Source of the DNA: Acidobacteriaceae bacterium
GTDB taxonomy: Bacteria; Acidobacteriota; Terriglobia; Bryobacterales; Bryobacteraceae
Length of the DNA: 49,986 nucleotides
Assembly: GCA_019233755.1 (NCBI GenBank)
Contig: JAFAMD010000007.1
Coordinates: 1 to 49,986 of the forward strand
Direction of reading: 5' to 3'
The notes under the pieces were generated by a model. That model worked only from the letters and a program-made list of their open reading frames with translations. It did no database searches and was not told the DNA's origin. Positions 28,581-35,741 of this stretch are shown piece after piece. Numbering within the stretch: the first letter of the stretch is position 1; every line of letters begins with the position of its first letter. Both the position numbers and the translations under genes were made by a program.

Positions 28581-31500
28581 GTGACGCTGATTGCTCTGGT
28601 CGCGCGGTCCATCCGCACGGCTGTACCTCTGGTTTTTCTTTCCTGTCTTTCCTCCGTTCCTGCCTTTTCCGTGCCCAGTGATGCTCCTGACCTTCAGGAA
28701 CAGGTCATGCAGCGCGAATCGGCGGGTGACCTGGCGGGCGCCAAGTCGCTTCTGCAGCAAGCAGTTGGGACGCCCGGAAACCCTGCCGCGGCACAATACC
28801 TGGCCGAGTTTCTGGACCGGCATCACGATCCCGGCTGCCGCGAGGCCTACCTCAAATGGGCTGCCATTGAGACGGATCCGGCCAAGCAGAAGCTGGCCCT
28901 CAGGCAAGCCGTACTGATCGATTTCATGAACGGTCAAAACGGAGATCTGGCGAGCGACATCGTGCAATATCGGGCAGCAGGCGGCACAGACCTGTCGGCG
29001 CCCGGCGCCAGTGCAGCCAAACCGCCGTATTCCGTAGTTATGCTTCCGGGTCCGTTGAGCTCTTTCGCTCGCATGGCCGCCCTGACGCCCGATCTCGCGC
29101 CCGAAGAACTGCTTCCTGCTTTAGCGCGCAACGTGGTGACAAACGGGTATGAAGCGTCAGGCAATGAACTCCTTCAGCAAACCGAGTACCTGCGCTTGTT
29201 GATTCGCTATGTCGCCCAGGCGCGCGAACTGCAGGCCATGGCCAACCGGGACCACAAGATCGTAATTCCAACCTGCGACAGCGATCAAACCGGCGATCTG
29301 CTGAAAGCTCTCGGCTACCGGATGCGTGGCTCCTGCGGCGGCGATATCGTGCTTGAGACCGTGAACCCGACCCGAGCGTTCCTGACCATCGACTCGGGCT
29401 TCCCGCTGACCGAGCTCGAACAGGACCTCCGCGCCAATCACAAGTTTGAGCTGGCTTACGCGCCTACGCCGGTACCGGTTCTCTACAACGCGAACTATTG
29501 GCTGGCGGCGCTCGGCAAGCAGAGCGATTTTATCGACGCATTCCTTTCTGATCCATCTCTCTGCCGGCTTTACCTCGGCCTGTCGCACCTCGATCGCGAA
29601 ACCGCCGAAGCACTTCGCGCACAGGCGCCTCCCGCAAAGCTTAAAGTGTATGCCCACGTGCTCGATTTCTTCGGCGGCATGTTCCAGATCAGGAACGGGG
29701 CAGCCGTGGTGCCGGGCTCGCCGAAAGCATGGGCATCGCTGGTGGGAGCTTCGCCGAACAATCCAGGTGCGTTCTTCGAAAAACTGATTTCGACCGACGA
29801 CGGCTGGCTGGCCAGCTACTTCGACGCGCTTTCGCGAATCGCGGGCCCCACGGCAGAGTACCTGACTCAACCGGAGCGGATGAAACGTAATTACGATGGG
29901 CTGCGCGGGAAAATCACGAGCCCCGGCCCGGCGCGTCCGGTCTTCCGTTCAAGCACCGAGCTGATGCTGCTCACGACTTCGCTGCGTATTGATCCGGATG
30001 GCGAGCCGCACATTCCGGGCAACGTTGATGTGTGGCGCACTTTGTTCATCAAGCATCCGCATGGCAAATACGACGGCAAGTTAACTCGCTCTGCGGCGAA
30101 CTGGCGAACCAAAGACGATCTGATTGAAGCTCTGTTTGCTTTGAGCCGCAAGACGGTCGAGAACGAGCCGCTGCAGATTTTCCTTGCGCTCAACGACATC
30201 GACCGTGATCGCGCCAAGCCGATATCGCCCGAGCTTGCGTCGCGGCTGATAAACAATTACCGGAGCTTCGGTTCGCAGTACGCGGTCTTCGCGGATTCGC
30301 CCACCTTGAGCGAAGCATCCATCAACCACTATCTCGACGTGTTTGCCGCCAGCAGCACTATGCACCCGGGTCTGCTGCAGGCCGATACCCTGGGCACTGT
30401 TCAATCGCTGGTCGAGCTCTGGCGCATTCTTTGCCGCCAGAACTCTATTCCGCTGAACGAACAGGATGCCACCTTCGCGAAGTTGATCGCGCCTTTCGGG
30501 CACATCAAGCAGGAAACCGAAGTGTTCGAGGCGGGCCGGAACGGCTTGGATGTGCTGCTTGCGGCTGCCGGCGGGACAACCTCCGGTTCGCGCCAGGAGC
30601 AGTTCGTCGAACTGCTCGTCGGCAAACTGCACGGCGATGGCTCCAGCCTCCGATCTCCAGCGGAGAATTTTCTCCGGGTATTTGACGCGCAGCGGCTGGT
30701 CTCAATCGACAGTCTGTTTATCATTGCCGACACAGCAGCCAAGGGGACGCCCGACCCGAAGGCGCTCGCCCGTATGCGCGATCAGTTGAGCCGGCTGGAG
30801 GAATCGAGCGCTTTCCGCGGATCTCTTTCGAGTGACGAACGAACCGCCTTTAGCGTCGGCTATTGGAGCGAGCGGCACGTGGACCAGGAGCTCAAGGTGA
30901 ATCTTAATGCGTTAGCAAAGAACCCGGATAAGGACCCTCGCGCGGCCCTGGCGCCAATGCTGCGTGATTCCATGGTGGGCTTCCTGTACAGCTATTACGC
31001 GCCCGCCGGTGCGCAGCTCCTGCTGGCCAATCCGCTGTTTGTGCGCAGCCACGATTTCATCGGCAACGAAGGCTCGCCGGCGTTATGGCACACCACGGCA
31101 GTCGCGGCTACGGGATGGCCGGCGAGCGCCGGGGGCAGACTTAGCGGCTCGCTCATCGCGCTGCCTTACGCTATTGCGGAATCGGAGCAGAATTTTTTGA
31201 TGCCGCGGCATGAGCAGGCGCTCATCTGGTCAGACTTCGTGCCCCAGATGATTGTCCAGGTTACGGTGACCAGATGGCGAAACGTCTCGCCGGAGCAGTT
31301 GCGCTGGGTCTCGCTTCATATGGAGCGCGGGCGCGCGCTGCTTGCTGCTGCGGCGCTGAATCCGGAGCTCCAGCCGCGCGTGATCGATTCGCTTCACCGC
31401 TTTGCAAGCCCGGCGAAAGTGCAGGCAATTAGTGATCACCTCAACGCGGGAGACTTCGCCAACACCGTTGCCGAGATTCCGCCGGCTGTCCTCTACACGC

Positions 31501-31946
31501 TCGCCGGCGACCCCGCTTTGAAAGATGTAACGCCCGATGTTGCGAGTGTCGAGCTGGCCGCCATGGCAGCCAAGGGCGATCCGGAGCTGACGCCGTGCGC
31601 GATTGGGCGGGCCTTCGGGACACCCAAGCCGACCCTCACGCACTCCTATCGCCCGGGACTGCTCTATCTCCGAACGTTCCCGGCTTTAATGGGTTACTCC
31701 AGCCGCATTCTGGCGGAGAGCTGGGAATCGAACAATTTGTTCTACGCGGCACTCGCGGATGAGGCCGGAATTCCGGCATCCCAGCTTGATGTGTACGTGC
31801 CGATGTGGAACCGCACTGCTATCGAGAACATCTTTGCCACGCACTTAGAGGATTGGCCCGCCTTGTTACGGTCATTACAGAATCTTACGGTTAATGTCAG
31901 GCAGCACAGCACTGGGGAAATGGTCGCGCGTGCCTCAGAAAACTAG
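28581..31946 (+). CDS. Large exported protein of unknown function
   Basis: A protein of about 1121 residues from GTG 28581 (GGGGGG ribosome site 8-13 bases upstream), with a signal peptide (IRTAVPLVFLSCLSSVPAFS). I do not recognise a family. It is mostly alpha-helical and Ala/Leu-rich: TPR-like units lie near the N-terminus (EQVMQRESAGDLAGAKSLLQ), and long stretches after that have no membrane segment after the signal. No enzyme motif is evident. Large secreted helical proteins of this type are common in Solibacter-like genomes. The VWFA-domain gene follows 41 bases downstream and may be co-transcribed, suggesting an extracytoplasmic scaffold role. That role is inference. Confidence 0.75.
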   Translation: MTLIALVARSIRTAVPLVFLSCLSSVPAFSVPSDAPDLQEQVMQRESAGDLAGAKSLLQQAVGTPGNPAAAQYLAEFLDRHHDPGCREAYLKWAAIETDPAKQKLALRQAVLIDFMNGQNGDLASDIVQYRAAGGTDLSAPGASAAKPPYSVVMLPGPLSSFARMAALTPDLAPEELLPALARNVVTNGYEASGNELLQQTEYLRLLIRYVAQARELQAMANRDHKIVIPTCDSDQTGDLLKALGYRMRGSCGGDIVLETVNPTRAFLTIDSGFPLTELEQDLRANHKFELAYAPTPVPVLYNANYWLAALGKQSDFIDAFLSDPSLCRLYLGLSHLDRETAEALRAQAPPAKLKVYAHVLDFFGGMFQIRNGAAVVPGSPKAWASLVGASPNNPGAFFEKLISTDDGWLASYFDALSRIAGPTAEYLTQPERMKRNYDGLRGKITSPGPARPVFRSSTELMLLTTSLRIDPDGEPHIPGNVDVWRTLFIKHPHGKYDGKLTRSAANWRTKDDLIEALFALSRKTVENEPLQIFLALNDIDRDRAKPISPELASRLINNYRSFGSQYAVFADSPTLSEASINHYLDVFAASSTMHPGLLQADTLGTVQSLVELWRILCRQNSIPLNEQDATFAKLIAPFGHIKQETEVFEAGRNGLDVLLAAAGGTTSGSRQEQFVELLVGKLHGDGSSLRSPAENFLRVFDAQRLVSIDSLFIIADTAAKGTPDPKALARMRDQLSRLEESSAFRGSLSSDERTAFSVGYWSERHVDQELKVNLNALAKNPDKDPRAALAPMLRDSMVGFLYSYYAPAGAQLLLANPLFVRSHDFIGNEGSPALWHTTAVAATGWPASAGGRLSGSLIALPYAIAESEQNFLMPRHEQALIWSDFVPQMIVQVTVTRWRNVSPEQLRWVSLHMERGRALLAAAALNPELQPRVIDSLHRFASPAKVQAISDHLNAGDFANTVAEIPPAVLYTLAGDPALKDVTPDVASVELAAMAAKGDPELTPCAIGRAFGTPKPTLTHSYRPGLLYLRTFPALMGYSSRILAESWESNNLFYAALADEAGIPASQLDVYVPMWNRTAIENIFATHLEDWPALLRSLQNLTVNVRQHSTGEMVARASEN

Positions 31947-31987
31947 GGGCTAAGAAAACTAGAGGCCAAAAAATAGGGGAAGGACCT

Positions 31988-33013
31988 GTGAACAAATACA
32001 TTCGCATTGCCGGTATCTCTGCGACGGTTGGTGTATGCGCAGCTTTCTGGCTTCGGGCGCAGGAACCCGATCAGACGACCTTCCGCGTGAAAGTCGACAT
32101 GGTGGTCCTGACGTTCTCGGTCACTGACACCAAAGGGAAATACGTGAATGGCCTGAAGCCGAAAGACTTCAAGGTTTTTGAGGACGACATTCCCGAAAAG
32201 CTGGCGACGTTTGCGGAAGGCAATCACGCCCCTCTGCAAGTGCTCGCAACCGGGGAAACGCGGCCCCTCCATTCGGGCAATACGGAGGCTGGTGCCATCG
32301 ATGGTGTCCCGCCGAACCCCAGTACCACGGTACTGCGCGCCGATTCCGCCGGCACCAGCGTCTTCGTTCTTTTCGACACAAGCAATTATATGTACCGCGG
32401 CTTTGTGTACGCTTCCGATGCGATCGCTGACTTTATTCGGGGTCTGGACCGCTCGGATTCCATAGCCGTCTATACGTACAGCCGCAATCTGAACCGCGCG
32501 GTCCCGCTGAACCGCGATCGGACGCAAGCGATCGACGGCCTGCGGAGAGCCGTGGCGGGCGATGATGCTGCTCTCTACAACTGCCTCCTGCTCACTCTTC
32601 GCGATGCCGCCAAGGTGCCGGGGCGGAAAGTGGTCATCGTCTTCTCGAACGGTCCTGATAACGCCAGCATGGTGGCGCCCGATGATGTACGCGCCGTTGC
32701 CGAAGACGAAGGTATTCCCATCTACGTGATCTCCACCTCAGAGGTCAGCAAGGATCCGGTTTCGAGCTCCATTTTCAAGCGCATCTCAACCAACACGGGC
32801 GGCAAGAGCTATTTCGCCAAGACGTGGCAGAAGCAGGTTGAGGCATTCGAATCGATTCGCGAAGATTTGGGCAACAGCTATACCGTCACCTACTATCCGC
32901 AACCCAATCCGAACGACGGATTCCGCACGATCCGTGTGGATCTCACCGCTGCCGATATGAAGAAGTACAAAGTGCGCGCCCGTCCAGGCTATCGCCCGCA
33001 GCGCGGCTTCTGA
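31988..33013 (+). CDS. VWFA-related exported protein (acidobacterial type)
   Basis: A 341-residue protein from GTG 31988 with a GGGGAAGGA ribosome site and a short export signal. Its opening (FRVKVDMVVLTFSVTDTKGK, then GLKPKDFKVFEDD) matches the VWFA-related family described from Acidobacteria (TIGR03436-like). The von Willebrand A domain starts at FVLFDTSNYMYR. The metal-site DxSxS is altered to DTSNY, so the MIDAS may be weak. FSNGPDNASMV and VISTSEVSKD continue the fold. Such proteins probably mediate adhesion or protein contacts outside the cytoplasm. It lies downstream of the large unknown exported protein. Confidence 0.88.
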   Translation: MNKYIRIAGISATVGVCAAFWLRAQEPDQTTFRVKVDMVVLTFSVTDTKGKYVNGLKPKDFKVFEDDIPEKLATFAEGNHAPLQVLATGETRPLHSGNTEAGAIDGVPPNPSTTVLRADSAGTSVFVLFDTSNYMYRGFVYASDAIADFIRGLDRSDSIAVYTYSRNLNRAVPLNRDRTQAIDGLRRAVAGDDAALYNCLLLTLRDAAKVPGRKVVIVFSNGPDNASMVAPDDVRAVAEDEGIPIYVISTSEVSKDPVSSSIFKRISTNTGGKSYFAKTWQKQVEAFESIREDLGNSYTVTYYPQPNPNDGFRTIRVDLTAADMKKYKVRARPGYRPQRGF

Positions 33014-33019
33014 CTACCG

Positions 33020-33769
33020 CTATTTATTTCGTTTCACCGCCAGCGGCCCGAAGGCTTGACACACAGGCATGAGCTGCAACGTGTTGATGTTGACGTGTGC
33101 GGGCCGCGTTGCAACCCAGTGAACGGCATCTGCGATGTCCTCCGGCATGAGCGGCTGGGTGCCTTCATACACCGCAGCGGCTTTCTTCGCGTCGCCTTTG
33201 AACCGGACCTCTGAAAATTCCGTTCCGCCCACCAGCCCGGGTTGAATATCTGTTACGCGAATCGCCGTGCCCAACAGATCGGCACGCAGATTGTTGCTGA
33301 ACTGGTGAACGAATGCCTTTGCCGCGCCGTACACGTTGCCGCCGGGATAAGGCCACTCCGCGGCTGTGGACCCGATATTAATAACGTGTCCGCGATTGCG
33401 CTCCACCATTCCGGGCAACAGCAGGCGCGTGCAATATACCAGGCCCTTCACGTTGCTGTCGATCATGGCATCCCAGTCGTCGAGGTTAGCCTGCTGTGCC
33501 GGATCGAGACCGACAGCTCCCCCGGCATTGTTGACGAGCACGTCTACCGCCGCAAAGTCCGGCGGCAGGTTTGAGAGCGCCCTTTCGGCCTCATCGCGCC
33601 GGCCCACGTCAAATGCCAGCGGAAGAAAGTTAGTGCCCAGTTCCTTCTGCAGGGCTTGCAGCCGCTCCCGCCGCCGCCCTGTGCCAATAATCTTTGCGCC
33701 ATCCTTCGCAAATAGCCGTGCTGTAACCAACCCGAAACCGGATGTGGCTCCTGTGACGAGGACTATCAT
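33020..33769 (-). CDS. Short-chain dehydrogenase/reductase (YdfG-like)
   Basis: A 249-residue classical SDR. The cofactor motif is GATSGFGLVTARLF, the NNAGG motif is present, and the active site has Ser in NIGSTAAEWP followed by YGAAK. The RRRER segment after the second strand points to NADPH. It most resembles YdfG-type 3-hydroxy acid dehydrogenases (serine or 3-hydroxypropionate oxidation), though a precise substrate cannot be fixed. It converges with the VWFA gene (six bases between stops). Confidence 0.88.
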   Translation of the reverse strand: MIVLVTGATSGFGLVTARLFAKDGAKIIGTGRRRERLQALQKELGTNFLPLAFDVGRRDEAERALSNLPPDFAAVDVLVNNAGGAVGLDPAQQANLDDWDAMIDSNVKGLVYCTRLLLPGMVERNRGHVINIGSTAAEWPYPGGNVYGAAKAFVHQFSNNLRADLLGTAIRVTDIQPGLVGGTEFSEVRFKGDAKKAAAVYEGTQPLMPEDIADAVHWVATRPAHVNINTLQLMPVCQAFGPLAVKRNK

Positions 33770-33782
33770 GCCTCCAGCATAG

Positions 33783-33826
33783 CCGTCAGATAGCCTTCAG
33801 CCATCAGCAGTTAGCCTTCAGCTTTA
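33783..33826. repeat. AGCC/GCTGA-type short repeats flanking four-helix-bundle copy 1
   Basis: Degenerate units of the type TAGCCTTCAGC (read on the minus strand, GCTGAAGGCTA) occur at the 3' end of the broken four-helix-bundle gene. They match the family of GCTGA-rich units found at its 5' side. Confidence 0.5.
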
Positions 33827-33832
33827 TTAACA

Positions 33833-33861
33833 GCGCACAACGGCACAAAGCGCCTGTGCGC
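33833..33861. repeat. REP-like palindrome B
   Basis: GCGCACAACGGC at the left and GCGCCTGTGCGC at the right form an inverted repeat inside the 3' part of four-helix-bundle copy 1. Copy 2 (35209-35603) lacks it, so the insertion is younger than the duplication. It is closely related to palindrome A. Confidence 0.75.
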
Positions 33862-34138
33862 TTCAACGGAAACAGCAGTAAGCATCCGTTTCACTCCCCG
33901 GCACGCTGCGACAGTTCCATGTGATCCTAGGACTTAATTAGCTTCGATCTCTGGCAAGCAGGTGATACTCCAACTCGCTCGCCGATCCCATAGCACTGGA
34001 GCAATAACGCGCAAACTCGGCACTGCCGTCTCTTCCGCACCCCTCAGCGAGGTTGGCCGGAATCGAGGAGAGGCTCGTCGGAGCTGACTGGTTAACCCGT
34101 ACAGTTCTTCCCGCGGAAAACAAGACGTGATCTGATGA

Positions 34139-34170
34139 GCGCACAGGCCGTTTTGCCGGCCGTTGTGCGC
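34139..34170. repeat. REP-like palindrome A, copy 1
   Basis: The arms GCGCACA..GGCC and GGCC..TGTGCGC surround a short TTTTGCC centre. An identical sequence lies at 35502-35533 in the duplicate gene. It interrupts the coding frame of the four-helix-bundle gene. Confidence 0.8.
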
Positions 34171-34242
34171 GCCTTGAAAAGACGGCCAACGTCAATCGAT
34201 GAACCTTCTGCCACACCTTCAGTTCCCGGAAATCCGTCATAA

Positions 34243-34300
34243 TCTAATAGCTGATAGCTGATAGCTGAAAGCTGAACGCTGATGCCTGAAAGCTATCTGA
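34243..34300. repeat. AGCTGA-type tandem repeats upstream of four-helix-bundle copy 1
   Basis: Units TAGCTGA, TAGCTGA, AAGCTGA, ACGCTGA and a degenerate GCCTGA follow each other directly before the start codon of the minus-strand gene. A shorter set is at 35606-35640 before copy 2. Such AGCTGA arrays accompany genes of this family in several genomes, in my experience; the role is unknown. Confidence 0.65.
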
Positions 34301-34306
34301 GAGAAT

Positions 34307-35095
34307 CTAAATAGATTTGTAGCGTTTCGCAAGGAGACCCGTGGCATCAGTGAGGTCGATGTCTGCGAGGAGCAGACCTCGCTTGCCGTAGGGCTGGTAG
34401 GCGAGCAGCGTCCCGTCGGGCCGCACTACCGCTGAAGTCGTCGGCGACCCGGCGCTTGCACAGTTCACCGTTGCGAAAAAGCAAGTGTTCTCGGCAGCGC
34501 GACACAAGACTGCTTTTTCATGGAATGAATTCGCGGGATCGGCAAAACTCGATGGCCGGTAACCGCCGGGCTCGGCTTCGTGGAAATGAGGGTGGAACAC
34601 GATCTGCGCGCCGCGCCGGACGGCCCAGCGGACCGTTTCCGGATAGCGCCATCCTTCGTGGCAAATCGCAACGCCGAATGTCAACGGGCCGGACTGGAAA
34701 ACGCGCCTCCCACAACCGGGTGAATAGGCACCCTCCTCCGTGGGGTCAAGCTGGACTTTGTCTTGGAAGCCGGAGATCGTTCCATCCCGATTGATGACGA
34801 GTGCGGTTGCCAACAGGGCGTGATCGACCACGCGTTCTGTGCCGAGAACAACCGCGACATTTGCCTTCGCGGCGGCCGCTGCAATGGCGGACCAGGCGCG
34901 TTCGAGAAATACAGGGTCAGGAGGCAGCACTGTCTTCCCCATGCCTCGGTAGCCGGGAACGAAGCATTCCGGAAAGCAGATGATGTCGGCACGATCGGCA
35001 GACGCTTGAGCGATAGCTTGTTCGGCCAACATGATCGATTCGTCGGGAGTCGCAGGGAATTGGATATTGGCGAGGGCGATTCGAACCGTGCTCAT
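34307..35095 (-). CDS. Carbon-nitrogen hydrolase (nitrilase superfamily)
   Basis: A 262-residue cytoplasmic enzyme starting at ATG 35095; an upstream extension of the frame has no support. The catalytic triad is visible: Glu in ICFPECFVPG, Lys in FQDKVQLDPTEEG and Cys in FGVAICHEGWRYPE. It hydrolyses an amide or nitrile C-N bond of a small molecule. The family covers nitrilases, amidases and N-carbamoyl hydrolases, and the substrate cannot be chosen. It lies between two direct copies of the broken four-helix-bundle gene, so it could be gained, lost or multiplied as a unit by recombination between them. Confidence 0.85.
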   Translation of the reverse strand: MSTVRIALANIQFPATPDESIMLAEQAIAQASADRADIICFPECFVPGYRGMGKTVLPPDPVFLERAWSAIAAAAAKANVAVVLGTERVVDHALLATALVINRDGTISGFQDKVQLDPTEEGAYSPGCGRRVFQSGPLTFGVAICHEGWRYPETVRWAVRRGAQIVFHPHFHEAEPGGYRPSSFADPANSFHEKAVLCRAAENTCFFATVNCASAGSPTTSAVVRPDGTLLAYQPYGKRGLLLADIDLTDATGLLAKRYKSI

Positions 35096-35208
35096 CGGTA
35101 TCCCAATTCTAGCCAAGGATTGAAATCTATTTTTGAAGGGGCAACAAGCGGCGTACGCTTGCCGACGAGAGCTTTCGGCCATCACGGGAGCTCTCAGCCG
35201 CCAGCCGG

Positions 35209-35603
35209 TCAGCCCTCGGCTTTCTGAAGCAGCGCGGTAAGCATCCGTTTCACTCCCTGGCACACTGTGACAGTTCCACCGGGTCCTTGGGCTTAATTAA
35301 CTTCAGATCTCTGGCAAGCAGCAGGTGATACTCCAACTCGCTCGCCGATCCCATAACAATCGAGCAATAACGCGCAAACTCGGCACTCCCTTTTCTTCCG
35401 CACCCTCAGCGAGGTAGGCCGGGATCGAGGAGCCGGCGCGCCGGAGCTGACTGGTTAAACCGTACAGTTCTTCCCGCGGAAAACAAGACGTGATCTGATG
35501 AGCGCACAGGCCGTTTTGCCGGCCGTTGTGCGCGCCTTGAAAAGACGGCCAACGTCAATCGATGAGCCTTCTGCCACACCTTCAGTCCCCGGAAATCCCT
35601 CAT
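35209..35603 (-). pseudogene. Four-helix-bundle (S23/IVP-type) gene, copy 2, frame-shifted
   Basis: A direct duplicate of the gene at 33811-34240: it starts MRDFRGLKVWQKAHRLTLAVF and has the same palindrome A at the same place (35502-35533) with the same loss of frame. ELEYHLLLARDLKLIKPKD is intact further on. Toward the end another shift is needed to reach VKRMLTALLQKAEG. It lacks palindrome B, so this copy keeps the uninterrupted C-terminal codons. The shared first lesion shows that palindrome A came before the duplication. It is not expected to make a normal protein. The type III CRISPR operon begins about 140 bases further on. Confidence 0.85.
35502..35533. repeat. REP-like palindrome A, copy 2
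   Basis: Identical to 34139-34170; it sits at the equivalent position in the duplicated four-helix-bundle gene. Confidence 0.8.
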
Positions 35604-35605
35604 AA

Positions 35606-35640
35606 TCTTCTGATAGCTGAACGCTGAGCGCTGAAAGCTA
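35606..35640. repeat. AGCTGA-type repeats upstream of four-helix-bundle copy 2
   Basis: Units ATAGCTGA, ACGCTGA, GCGCTGA and AAGCT lie directly before the minus-strand start codon and about 100 bases before cas10. This spacer probably also holds the csm promoter, but no clear -35/-10 pair is seen. Confidence 0.5.
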
Positions 35641-35741
35641 CGAGCAGGCGAAAACTCGGAAAGGGCTGCTGTGCTAGCCTGAGAGCGTTCACTCAACACG
35701 CTCAGCCCGGTAGTGCTAGGGCCGCCACGACCTTTTCGCCC

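Larger units (their letters stand above)
33811..34240 (-). pseudogene. Four-helix-bundle (S23/IVP-type) gene, copy 1, broken by palindromic insertions
   Basis: The minus-strand start MTDFRELKVWQKVHRLTLAVF and the later SIPANLAEGCGRDGSAEFAR identify the S23 ribosomal/four-helix-bundle family (TIGR02436-like), whose members sit as insertions or accessory proteins and have no settled function. The middle is out of frame: the other frame encodes SCFPREELYGLTSQLRRAS. A palindrome of about 32 bases at 34139-34170 sits exactly where the frame is lost. A second, similar palindrome at 33833-33861 interrupts the C-terminal LTALLQK codons that are still continuous in copy 2. A further frame change lies near the ARDRS end. 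The gene cannot make a normal product. Confidence 0.85.

Noticed and set aside
34243..34300. AGCTGA repeats as a CRISPR or iteron array
   Set aside because: Units are 7-8 bases, degenerate and without spacers; no initiator or cas array signs are adjacent.
33811..35603. Diversity-generating retroelement (Avd is a four-helix bundle of the same wider family)
   Set aside because: No reverse transcriptase, template repeat or variable-repeat pair is visible; both bundle genes are broken.
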